Origin: Candidatus Woesearchaeota archaeon
GTDB lineage: Archaea; Nanobdellota; Nanobdellia; Woesearchaeales; UBA525
Direction of reading: 5' to 3'
Assembly: GCA_014874255.1 (NCBI GenBank)
Contig: JACWAN010000096.1
Location: 1-42,675 of the forward strand
DNA length: 42,675 nucleotides
The position numbers and the translations under genes were made by a program. Shown here piece by piece: positions 8,475 to 17,005 of this stretch. How positions within the stretch are numbered: position 1 is the stretch's first letter; every line of letters begins with the position of its first letter. The notes beneath the pieces are model-generated. The model ran no database searches. It was not told the origin of the DNA and was given only the letters and a program-made list of their open reading frames with translations.

Positions 8475-8512
8475 CATCATCCTCACCAGCTTCCTCTTCA
8501 ACGCGCTGCTCG
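8475..8512 (+). pseudogene. Relic of a permease 3' end (copy of the DUF318 permease C-terminus)
   Basis: ATCATCCTCACCAGCTTCCTCTTCAACGCG matches the permease gene end (~5172-5201) at 29/30 by eye; encodes IILTSFLFNA versus IILTGFLFNA. Confidence 0.6.
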
Positions 8513-8550
8513 GCTGGCCACGGCTTGTTTTTGCTTCTCTCCTCCGTTCC

Positions 8551-8665
8551 GCGGCCGCCGCGGAGAAATTGTCCTCCCTCCGGTCCGGGGCTTTGTCGGG
8601 CGCTCACCATAATGGCGCCGCGGCGCCATGTTCGCGTCCAGGTCTTGTTCCAAGGCGGCGGCCGC
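8551..8665 (-). repeat. Family-1 structured intergenic element, copy A (candidate ncRNA)
   Basis: Minus strand: GCGGCCGCCGC...GCGGCGGCCGC 11-bp outer stem, ATGGCGCCGCGGCGCCAT palindrome, and conserved core CGCCCGACAAAGCCCCGGACCGGAGGGAGGA shared with copies B and C. Confidence 0.7.
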
Positions 8666-8770
8666 AGCGCTGAGTGTGCAGACTGCTCTTTGAAGATGGC
8701 CGTGTATTTCAGGGCGGATAGGAAATCAAGAAGAGAAAGGAAAATCTGAAAAAAAGGGTTTCTGGAGGCC

Positions 8771-8908
8771 TTACTCGTAGACCGACCAGATGCCGAAGAC
8801 GATGGCTACAATGGCACCGAGCGGAACAGCCCAGGAAGCCATCGACGTGTAGTACCCGAGGGCGAGCAAGCCGCCAACGGCCGCAACCCAACCAGTCCAT
8901 CTTGCCAT
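8771..8908 (-). CDS. 45-aa small membrane protein, absent from the supplied ORF track
   Basis: MARWTGWVAAVGGLLALGYYTSMASWAVPLGAIVAIVFGIWSVYE*. GGGGTGGT SD-like sequence precedes the ATG; TATA-like TATATATA further upstream. Confidence 0.75.
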   Translation of the reverse strand: MARWTGWVAAVGGLLALGYYTSMASWAVPLGAIVAIVFGIWSVYE

Positions 8909-8975
8909 TATATACCACCCCATGGTTTTTTTGCAATATGTTTTCTCTCACTAAATCAAGAACCATATATATAGT

Positions 8976-8995
8976 TTCCGAAAAAAGGTTCGGAA
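8976..8995. promoter_or_regulatory. 7-6-7 inverted repeat TTCCGAA-N6-TTCGGAA next to the small-protein TATA box
   Basis: TTCCGAAAAAAGGTTCGGAA lies directly upstream (minus strand) of CTATATATATGG. Confidence 0.5.
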
Positions 8996-9111
8996 TCCGG
9001 ACAGGGATAAGGAAAAGAATCGCCTTTTCAGCTAAAATCTGTCTAGCTGCAGCCCGTCGTGGCGCCGCAATCATCCTCGCTAGCGTTCGGAGATTGTGGA
9101 TCCGACCTCGC

Positions 9112-12100
9112 TCAACTGCATCCGGTGGTCGCTCCACAATCCTCGCAGAGCGCGCAGCTCCCGTTCCGCTTCAGCCGCATCGACTGGCAGCCCGGGCATC
9201 TGTCCCCAGTATATCCTTTCGCCTTCGCCTCCGCGACTAAGCGTTCCTCTTCGGAGAGCACGCGTTCCGCCTTCTTCTTCGGCGCCTCTCCCGCACGTGC
9301 AGCGCGCGTCGGCTTGACCTCCTTCAGATGGACGAGGTCCTGGCGGCCGAGGTACTCATGGCCCAGCACCCGGTAGAGATAATCGACGGGTGACGTCGCG
9401 TTCTTGATGGCCGCGTCCCCGGTGACCGGCCCGCCGGGCGGGAAGTCAGTGAACGCGAACCGCTCCACCAGCTCTGAGAGCGGGATGCCGCGCTGCAGCG
9501 CGTAGCTGACGAGCTGGCTGTACGCGGCGAGCATGCCGCGGAACTCCTCAGGCTCCGCCTCCATGGATAATTCGACGGAACCGAGGCCGCCGTCCTGGTA
9601 TTCGGCGGTGAGGACCTGGACAGGCTTCCCGACGATGGCGGCAACGCGGACGACGCCTTCCCATTCCGGCGTGCCGACGTGCCGCGCGGCGATGCCGTGC
9701 TGCACCGCTTCCGGCGTCACGGCAGCTTCGTCCACGTCGTCCTCCTCGAACTGGCTCAAGTCCTCGGAGACGGTGTTGAGGGGCTGGCTCAGCTTCGAGC
9801 CGTCGCGGTAGAGCGCGTTCGCCTTGAGCATCAGCTTCCAGCTGAGCAGGTAGGCGTCCTCGATGTCCTTGAGCGTGGCCTCGTTCGGCATGTTGATCGT
9901 CTTGCTGATCGCGCCGCTGATGAACGGCTGGGCCGCGGCCATCGCCTTGATGTGCGCCTGGTACTCGAGGAACCGCTTCCCCTTCCGGCCGCACCGGTTC
10001 GCGCAGTCGAACACGGGCAGGTGCGCGTCCTTGAGGCCGGGCGCGCCCTCGAGCGTCATCGTGCCGCAGACGTACTCGTTCGCGGCCTCGATCTCCTCCT
10101 TGGAGAACCCGAGCGCGGCGAGGAGATTGAAGCTGGGGTCCTCATACTCCGCCTTCTTGAAGCCGAGCTTCTCGAGCGCCTTGTCGCCGAGCGTGAACCG
10201 GTTGAAGACGAAGCCGATGTCGAACGCGGCCGGCAACTGCTTCTCCGCGGCGACGAGCGCCTCTTCCGGCAGGCCTCTCTTCCGGAGCGCGTCGTGCGTC
10301 ACGCCCTTCTTCAGGCCGTCGAGCGTGCCGTGGCCGACCGCGTACGTGATGATCGCGTCGATCTCCTTCGACGGATAGCCGAGCTTCTTCAGCGCGGAAG
10401 GGACTGATTGGTTGATAATCTTGAAGTAGCCGCCGCCCGCGAGCTTCTTGAACTTGACGATGGCGAAGTCCGGCTCGATCCCCGTGGTGTCGCAGTCCAT
10501 GACGAGGCCGATCGTCCCGGTCGGCGCGAGGACGGTTGCCTGCGCGTTCCGGTAGCCGTGTTGTTCGCCCAGGCTGAGCGCCTCGTCCCAGCACGCCTTG
10601 GCCGCGGCGACGAGCGGCGCCGGACAGTGTTTCGGGTCGATGCCCATCGGCGTGACCGTCAGTCCCTCATACTCCGACTGCTTGGCGTTGTACGCCGCTC
10701 GCCGGTGGTTCCGGATGACACGGAGCATCTGCTCCTTGTTCTTCGCGTAGCCGGCGAACGCGCCCAGCGAGGCGGCCATCTCAGCGCTCGTCGCATACGA
10801 CTGGCCGGTCAGGATGGCGGTGACCGCGCCGATGAAGCCGCGCGCCTCGTCGCTGTCGTACGGGACGCCGGCGCGCATCAGCGCGCTGCCGATGTTCGCG
10901 TACCCGAGTCCCAAGGAACGGAACCGGTAGCTGAGCCGCGCCATCGGCTCGCTCGGGAACTGGGCCATGAGGACGCTGATCTCGAGCACGATCGTCATGA
11001 GCCGCACGGCGTGCCGGAACGCGTCCACGTCGAGCGTCCCGTCCTCCTTGAGGAACTTGACGACGTTGATGCTGGCGAGGTTGCACGCGGTGTCGTCGAG
11101 AAAGAGGTACTCGCTGCACGGATTTGACGCGTTGATCCTCCCGTCCGCGGGGCAAGTGTGCCACTCGTTGATTGTCGTGTCGTACTGGACGCCCGGGTCG
11201 GCGGAGTGCCACGCGGCGAGGCAGACCTTGTTCCAGAGGTCGCGCGCCTTGAGCGTCCGCCACTTCCCGCCGTCCGTGCGCTTGATCAGGTCCCACTCCC
11301 CGTCGTCCTCGACCGCCTTGAGGAACGCGTTCGGGATCCGGACCGTGTTGTTGGCGTGCTGTCCCGCCACGGTCTGGTAGGCCTCGCCTTCGTAGTGCGT
11401 GTCGAACACCTTGAAATCAGGGTCGTAGATCCCTTGCTCTCCGAGCTGGATGATTCGGAAGACGTAGTTGAGGGGGACGCCGAGCCGCTTCGCGTCCCTG
11501 ATCGCGTTCTTGAGCGCAGGGTTCGTGTTCCAGTTCGCGCCCGCTTTCGCCGCTTCTGCGACCTTCGTGAGCGCCGCCTTGGAGACCCTGCTGCCCGCGA
11601 CCAGGTCCGCCACTTTCTGCTCCTCGCGGTACTTCCACATGATGAAGGTCTCGATCTCCGGGTGGTCCATGTCGAGGCAGACCATCTTCGCCGCCCTTCT
11701 GGTGGTGCCGCCGGACTTGATCGCGCCCGCGCCCGCGTCGAAGAGCTTGAGGAAGCTCATCAATCCCGAGGAGGTGCCTCCTCCGCTGAGCGGCTCGCCC
11801 TTTCCCCTGAGCCGGGAGAAGTTGCTTCCCGTGCCGCTCCCGTACTTGAAGATGCGCGCTTCCCGGATCGCGAGGTCGAAGATGCCGCCTTCGTTGACGA
11901 GGTCGTCCCGCAAGGATTGGATGAAGCACGCGTGCGGCTGCGGCCGCGTGTACGCGTCCTCACTCTTCCTCGTCTCGCCGGTCGCGGGATCCGCGTAGTA
12001 GTGGCCCTGCGGGCTGCCGGTGATGCCGTACGCCCACGCCAGTCCGGTGTTGAACCATTGCGGCGAGTTCGGCGCCGTCATCTGGCTGAGGAGCATGAAC

Positions 12101-12495
12101 GCGAGCTCGTCATAGAACGCCTGCGCGTCCTGTTCGCTGGCGAAGTAGCCGTGGTTCTCGCCCCAGCTGCGCCAGCATCCGGCAAGGCGGTGCGCCACCT
12201 GCTTCACGCTCGTCTCGGAGCCGAGGACCGGCTTGCCGTCCGGCCCCTTCTTCATGTTCCCGTGCTCGTCTTTCTGCGGCACGCCCGCCTTGCGGATGTA
12301 CTTCTGCGCGAGGATGTCCGTGGCGAGCTGGCTCCACCCGGTCGGCACTTCCACGCCCTTGATTTCGAAGACGACGCTCCCGTCAGGGTTCCTGATGACC
12401 GAGTCGCGCCGCTCGTAGCTGAACCGTGCGTAGGGGTCCTTCCCCTCTTCCGTGAACATCCGCTTGACCGAGAGACCTTTCGAGACCATGACCAT
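9112..12495 (-). CDS. nrdJ: Adenosylcobalamin-dependent (class II) ribonucleotide reductase, large form with C-terminal Cys motif
   Basis: NSPQWFNTGLAWAYG, QPHACFIQS, KYGSGTGSNFSRLRGKGEPLSGGGTSSGLMSF, NASNPCSEYLFLDDTACNLASINV, and C-terminal CPGCQSMRLKRNGSCALCEDCG. Start 12495 or 12489. Confidence 0.95.
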   Translation of the reverse strand: MVMVSKGLSVKRMFTEEGKDPYARFSYERRDSVIRNPDGSVVFEIKGVEVPTGWSQLATDILAQKYIRKAGVPQKDEHGNMKKGPDGKPVLGSETSVKQVAHRLAGCWRSWGENHGYFASEQDAQAFYDELAFMLLSQMTAPNSPQWFNTGLAWAYGITGSPQGHYYADPATGETRKSEDAYTRPQPHACFIQSLRDDLVNEGGIFDLAIREARIFKYGSGTGSNFSRLRGKGEPLSGGGTSSGLMSFLKLFDAGAGAIKSGGTTRRAAKMVCLDMDHPEIETFIMWKYREEQKVADLVAGSRVSKAALTKVAEAAKAGANWNTNPALKNAIRDAKRLGVPLNYVFRIIQLGEQGIYDPDFKVFDTHYEGEAYQTVAGQHANNTVRIPNAFLKAVEDDGEWDLIKRTDGGKWRTLKARDLWNKVCLAAWHSADPGVQYDTTINEWHTCPADGRINASNPCSEYLFLDDTACNLASINVVKFLKEDGTLDVDAFRHAVRLMTIVLEISVLMAQFPSEPMARLSYRFRSLGLGYANIGSALMRAGVPYDSDEARGFIGAVTAILTGQSYATSAEMAASLGAFAGYAKNKEQMLRVIRNHRRAAYNAKQSEYEGLTVTPMGIDPKHCPAPLVAAAKACWDEALSLGEQHGYRNAQATVLAPTGTIGLVMDCDTTGIEPDFAIVKFKKLAGGGYFKIINQSVPSALKKLGYPSKEIDAIITYAVGHGTLDGLKKGVTHDALRKRGLPEEALVAAEKQLPAAFDIGFVFNRFTLGDKALEKLGFKKAEYEDPSFNLLAALGFSKEEIEAANEYVCGTMTLEGAPGLKDAHLPVFDCANRCGRKGKRFLEYQAHIKAMAAAQPFISGAISKTINMPNEATLKDIEDAYLLSWKLMLKANALYRDGSKLSQPLNTVSEDLSQFEEDDVDEAAVTPEAVQHGIAARHVGTPEWEGVVRVAAIVGKPVQVLTAEYQDGGLGSVELSMEAEPEEFRGMLAAYSQLVSYALQRGIPLSELVERFAFTDFPPGGPVTGDAAIKNATSPVDYLYRVLGHEYLGRQDLVHLKEVKPTRAARAGEAPKKKAERVLSEEERLVAEAKAKGYTGDRCPGCQSMRLKRNGSCALCEDCGATTGCS

Positions 12496-12657
12496 CGTAC
12501 CACCGTCGCTGCATGCCCTGTCGCTGCTGCCCGCCTCCCGGACGGTCCCCTTCCTGCCGTCCCGGCGAGACACAAGATGTTGTGGTTCGTCGAGAATCCA
12601 CACCCTATATGTGCCGTTCCGAGACGGCCCCCGAGTTTTATAAAGATTATTGTCTCG

Positions 12658-12671
12658 CAACGTATACGTTG
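12658..12671. promoter_or_regulatory. Perfect 14-bp palindrome CAACGTATACGTTG upstream of the large RNR TATA box (~12636-12645)
   Basis: Self-complementary over 14 bp; lies 12-25 bp upstream (minus orientation) of CTTTATAAAA. Confidence 0.6.
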
Positions 12672-12808
12672 ACGGGGATGGAAAGGAAATCCCGTTCCGT
12701 TTCTCCGCTCACACCCCTTCGATTCGCGAGGGAAAGGTGACGAAAGGACGGCCCAACATCCCTTCCCTACCTCTCTTCCCGACATCTCGTCCCTACAGCT
12801 CTTCTCAT

Positions 12809-12986
12809 GAGGAATGCCGCCTTGGATTCGTGCCGGGCGCGAACATGGCCGAGCGTTTTTGCGAGACTCGTGTTCGGAGAACGCGAGGATCGAGAACGAA
12901 GCGTAGCTGAGCGACCGAGGCCATAATCGTAATCGCCCGACAAAGCCCCGGACTGGAGGGAGAATAGATTCTCCGCGGCATTCTTC
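12809..12986 (+). repeat. Family-1 structured intergenic element, copy B (candidate ncRNA)
   Basis: Outer stem GAGGAATGCCGC / GCGGCATTCTTC (one G.U); ATGGCC...GGCCAT inner stem; core CGCCCGACAAAGCCCCGGACTGGAGGGAGAATAGATTCTCCGC. Confidence 0.7.
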
Positions 12987-13028
12987 GGACTAACGACGAA
13001 ACACAGTTATTTTTCAATCAAGAATCCT

Positions 13029-15041
13029 CTACGACTCCTTCGCGAGCTGCTTCGTCCGCTTCCGGAGGAAGGTGTCCAAGGCGAGGATCATCCGCTCCTT
13101 CGAGGGGGTGTCGAGCTTCCGCGCCAGCGACTTCTCCTTCAGCTCGTTCCGGACCCAGAGCGCCACGGGGTTCTGGCCCTCCTTGCCCTGCGCGAGCGCC
13201 GCCTCGAACTCCGCGCGCGTCATCGCGTCGAGCGCCGCCTGGAGGTCGAAGAGGTCGCGCACCTCGCGCTCGCCGAGCAGCAGCGGCTTCGCCTGCTTCG
13301 CCGCCTGGGCGAACGCGTTCGCCGCGAGGTCCTTGGAACGCTGCCGGAAATAGCGCGCCTTGAAGCTCCGCTGGACGCCGAGGATGAGGAGGAAGAGCAC
13401 GAGGATGGCCGCGGCGAGCACGCCGATCTTGCCCGGTACGTACTGGATCCTCAGGCCGAAGAGCATGGACTGCTTGAGGAGCTCGCTCAGCACGACGTAC
13501 GGGTTGTACGCGCTCAGCGTCCGCACGATCGCGTTCATCGACTCCAGCGGCAGGACCAGGTTGCTGATGAAGAGGAAGACGCTCCCGATGCTGAGCGAGG
13601 AGATCATCGCCGCCTCCTGCGTGCCGGCGAGATAGCCGATGATCATGCCGAGGAACGAGAAGAGCGTGATCGCGATGGAGATGATGACGACGCTCACCCC
13701 GAAGTTCGCGAACAGCGGGGCTTTCACGAAGAAGTAGCTGATGCCGAGGATGACGCACGCCTGCACCATGAGGACCAGGAAGGTCGTGACGAAGCTGAGC
13801 AGCACGTGGTACTCGTCCCTCGTCGCCGTCGTGAAGTTCCGGAACGCGGCCTTGCTCGTCTTGTCCATCACGATGAGCGTGCTGCTCAGCATGAGGCCGA
13901 GGAACATGATGACGAGCATCAGGATGTACGGGTAGGTGAACGTGAGCTTCGAGTCCTCGGCGTTCACCGCCTGGATGCGCGTCGTGATGGGGGAGGCGAC
14001 GCTGCCCGCGCTCGTGCCGAGCGACTCCTGGAGCGATTCGTCCGTGTGCTGGAGCGTGCCCTGGAGCGTGGCGAGTTTGCCTCTCGTGGCCGTGAGGAGC
14101 GCCTTCGTCTGCCCGAGCCCCGCGTCCGCCTCCTGGGACGCGTTGACCAGCTCGCCGAACCGCTCCTGCACCTGCTGCATCGACGTCGCTGCCTGGTCGA
14201 TGATGTCGGAGACCTGCGACGCGGCGTCCGGCGCGGCGTCCGCCACCTGCGCGAGCTGCTCGCTCTCGTTCTGGAGCTGGAGGATGGTCGCGTCGATCTC
14301 GTCGCGGGTCGCGTTCTCCGCCTGATTGCGCGCGTCCTGCAGCGTCGTGACCGCCTGGTCGATGGCGTCGCTGCCCTGCTGCTTCACCTGAGTCACGATC
14401 CCGGCGAGGCCGTTCACCCTCCCCCTGATCTGGAGGAGGTCGACGTAGGAGACGTTCACGTCCACGCCTTCGAGCGCGCTCTGCCCCTGGCCGAGCTGGC
14501 CGATGGCGGCGCCGAGGTCCTGGTCGATGGACGCTGCGGCCGCGCGCTGGCTGTGAATCTGCTGCTGCGCGACCGCGACGCGCTGGAGCATCGTGCCTGC
14601 CAGGTTCTCGCTGATCGCGCTGCTCTGGATGTCGAGCTGCTTGCTCAAGCCGTCGATGATCTGGTAGACAAGGTTGATCCTCGAGTAATCCACCGCGAAC
14701 GTCACGGTGTTGGTGCCGTTCTCCTTGACGCTGAAGTCCGCAGGGAAGAGGATACAGGTATGCACCTCTCCCGTCTTGATCCGGTCGGTGCACTCCGTCT
14801 CGTTCGCGAAGACGTTCACCTGGTAGTTCTGCGCCTTGAGCGTGTCGATGACGCTGTTCACGAGCGGCGTGTACTCGGGCGCATGGACGCCGACGACGAT
14901 CTGGCCCTTCTCGCTGCCGCCCGTGTAGGCGGCGCTGACGAGGAGGATGATGAGGAGCGGGCCGAAGATGATGGTGAAGGCGCTCTCCCGCGAGCGGAAG
15001 AGGAGCTTGAGGTTCTTCGCGATGACGGCCGGCCATTTCAT
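13029..15041 (-). CDS. ABC-2 type transporter permease with large extracytoplasmic coiled-coil domain
   Basis: N-terminal TM (FTIIFGPLLIILLVSAAYTGG), long coiled-coil region, then 5-6 TM segments. 4-bp overlap with the ATPase gene. Confidence 0.85.
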   Translation of the reverse strand: MKWPAVIAKNLKLLFRSRESAFTIIFGPLLIILLVSAAYTGGSEKGQIVVGVHAPEYTPLVNSVIDTLKAQNYQVNVFANETECTDRIKTGEVHTCILFPADFSVKENGTNTVTFAVDYSRINLVYQIIDGLSKQLDIQSSAISENLAGTMLQRVAVAQQQIHSQRAAAASIDQDLGAAIGQLGQGQSALEGVDVNVSYVDLLQIRGRVNGLAGIVTQVKQQGSDAIDQAVTTLQDARNQAENATRDEIDATILQLQNESEQLAQVADAAPDAASQVSDIIDQAATSMQQVQERFGELVNASQEADAGLGQTKALLTATRGKLATLQGTLQHTDESLQESLGTSAGSVASPITTRIQAVNAEDSKLTFTYPYILMLVIMFLGLMLSSTLIVMDKTSKAAFRNFTTATRDEYHVLLSFVTTFLVLMVQACVILGISYFFVKAPLFANFGVSVVIISIAITLFSFLGMIIGYLAGTQEAAMISSLSIGSVFLFISNLVLPLESMNAIVRTLSAYNPYVVLSELLKQSMLFGLRIQYVPGKIGVLAAAILVLFLLILGVQRSFKARYFRQRSKDLAANAFAQAAKQAKPLLLGEREVRDLFDLQAALDAMTRAEFEAALAQGKEGQNPVALWVRNELKEKSLARKLDTPSKERMILALDTFLRKRTKQLAKES

Positions 15042-16102
15042 CTGCGTCCGCCTCCCTCATCCTTCTTTTCCTTCGCATTCGCCGCCTGTTCCGCGCCGCC
15101 CTTCCCTTCGCCGTTCTCAAGGCCTTCTTTCGGCTGCTGCGTGCCGTTCTTGTAGATGCTCACGAAGACGTCGTCCAGGTTCGGCTTGTTGAGCCTGATG
15201 TCGAGGAGCTGCTCGCCCGCCTTCTCGAGGAGCGTGAGCACCTCCTTGATGATCCGCTCCGGCTCCTCGGTCCGGATGGTGAGATAGGTGCCTTGCCGCG
15301 CCACCCCGGTGATGTTCTTCCCCTTCAGCTTCGGCACGATCTTCGCGTAGCTGCCAGGGTAGCTCTCCACCATGATCTCCTGCTCCTTGTTGTACTTGAG
15401 CTTCAGCTTGTCCGGCGTGTCGACGTCGACGAGCCGGCCGTCCTTGACGATCGCGATCCGGCTGCAGAGCGTGTCCAGTTCGTTGAGGTGGTGGCTGCTC
15501 AGCACGACGGTGGTGCCGCGCATGTTGATGCGGCGCACGACCTCCCAGATCTGGTTGCGCAGCACGGGGTCGAGATCGGCCGTCGGCTCGTCCAGGATCA
15601 GGACGGCAGGGTTGTGGACCATGGCGCACGCGATGTCCAGCCGCCGCTTCATCCCGCCGCTCAGGTCCTTCGCCATGACGTACTGGCTCGCCTTGAGGCC
15701 CATCAACCGGAGGAGGACGTCGACGTTGGAGCGGATGGCGCGGCCGCTCAGGTCGTACATCTGCGCGAAGTACTCGAGGTTCTCCCGCACGGTGAGCTTC
15801 TCGTAGAAGCTGGGCGTCTGCGCCGCGAAGCCGTAGCTCTTGTTCACGACGAGCGGCTTCAGGAGGATGTTGAACGCGCGGCCGTTGCCTGCGGCGTCGT
15901 ACTGCGTGTAGGTCACCATGCCCCTGTCGGGCCGCAGGAACCCGACGAGCAGGTTCAGGAGCGTGGTCTTGCCGCTGCCCGAGGAGCCGATGATGCCGAG
16001 GATCTCCCCCTGCTCCACCTTGAGCGAGACGTCCCGCAGGACGTGGTTCTCGCCGAAGGACTTGGAGACGCCCCTCACCTCGAAGACGGCCCTCGACCCC
16101 AT
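15038..16102 (-). CDS. ABC transporter ATP-binding protein
   Basis: Walker A GSSGSGKTTLLN, signature DLSGGMKRRLDIACAM, Walker B VLILDEPTADLD. TATA TTTATAAAA upstream at ~16120-16132. Confidence 0.96.
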   Translation of the reverse strand: MGSRAVFEVRGVSKSFGENHVLRDVSLKVEQGEILGIIGSSGSGKTTLLNLLVGFLRPDRGMVTYTQYDAAGNGRAFNILLKPLVVNKSYGFAAQTPSFYEKLTVRENLEYFAQMYDLSGRAIRSNVDVLLRLMGLKASQYVMAKDLSGGMKRRLDIACAMVHNPAVLILDEPTADLDPVLRNQIWEVVRRINMRGTTVVLSSHHLNELDTLCSRIAIVKDGRLVDVDTPDKLKLKYNKEQEIMVESYPGSYAKIVPKLKGKNITGVARQGTYLTIRTEEPERIIKEVLTLLEKAGEQLLDIRLNKPNLDDVFVSIYKNGTQQPKEGLENGEGKGGAEQAANAKEKKDEGGGRR

Positions 16103-16208
16103 GCCAGCCGTTGCGTCCCCGCGTTTTATAAATGTTGTTCAAAGGGCGGTTTTGCCGTCGGCTCCTTTTATTTTTTCAGTCTCCGTTTCCCGTCTCGTCC
16201 TTGAGAAC

Positions 16209-16337
16209 ATCATCGCCGCCGTCCACAGGGTGAGCGTCCCGGCCGAGAAAGAAGCGGGTGCGGCGGAGGTCGGCCCCTTCGGGGAGGACCCGCACCTTCG
16301 GGAAAAAAGCGGAGAGCGAACAGGACGCGGCGATGAT
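16209..16337 (+). repeat. Family-3 structured intergenic element, copy H
   Basis: ATCATCGCCGC...GCGGCGATGAT terminal stem with a bulged C; core GGCCCCTTCGGGGAGGACCCGCACC and AAGCGGAGAGCGAAC shared with 28647-28777. Confidence 0.7.
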
Positions 16338-16347
16338 GCGAAAAACA

Positions 16348-17001
16348 TTATTTCCGTCCGACGAGCGCCCTCTTCAGCGAACGCAAGTAGAGATTGCGTG
16401 ACGGCACGACGATCTCTTCCAGCCGCATGCCGAAGGCGTCCGCGAGCCGTCCGGTCTCCAGCAGCCGGAAGCCCCACGCTTTGCTCGCGGCCTTCCCGAC
16501 GGGATCGTCCTTGATGGTCACGAGGAGGAGCGTGCCGCCAGGCCTGAGGACGCGCAGCAGCTCCCGCGCCGCGCGCTCCGTGTCCGGGACGTATTCGAGC
16601 ATGCCCGCGCTCATCACGAGATCGAACTCGCCGTCTCCGAACGGGTGCGGTCCTCCGTCCGGATAGGCGCGTGCCGCGCGCAGGTCGAGCGCGTCCGCTC
16701 CGTAGAGCGCGATCCCCTTCTCTTTCGCGCGCCGCTCCGCCAGTCCGAGCATCTGCGGCGAGCGGTCGAACGCGTGGATGCTCGCGAGCTCGCCCCGTTC
16801 GCGCAGCACGTCGTCGAGCGCGAAGGAGAGCGGGCAGTGGCCGCAGCCCGCATCGAGCACCCTCGCTCCGTCGAGGATGCGCTTCCCGGGCTGCCGGAAC
16901 AACGAGCGGTAGAACCCCTCGTAGCCCGCGAGCGCAGCGCACGCGGCGTAGGTCTTCGAAGCGAACGAACCGTATGCCATCCTCTCGCCCCTTTCGCTCA
17001 T
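16348..17001 (-). CDS. Class I SAM-dependent methyltransferase
   Basis: GARVLDAGCGHCPLSFALDDVL, FDLVMSAGMLEYVPDTERAARELLRVLRPGGTLLLVT. Confidence 0.9.
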   Translation of the reverse strand: MSERGERMAYGSFASKTYAACAALAGYEGFYRSLFRQPGKRILDGARVLDAGCGHCPLSFALDDVLRERGELASIHAFDRSPQMLGLAERRAKEKGIALYGADALDLRAARAYPDGGPHPFGDGEFDLVMSAGMLEYVPDTERAARELLRVLRPGGTLLLVTIKDDPVGKAASKAWGFRLLETGRLADAFGMRLEEIVVPSRNLYLRSLKRALVGRK

Positions 17002-17005
17002 CCCT

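Noticed and set aside
12809-12986. Known riboswitch (cobalamin or GEMM/c-di-GMP) identity for family-1 elements
   Set aside because: ACAAAGCCCCGG is only faintly like part of GEMM; other consensus parts are absent. The copies are also not consistently placed in 5' leaders.
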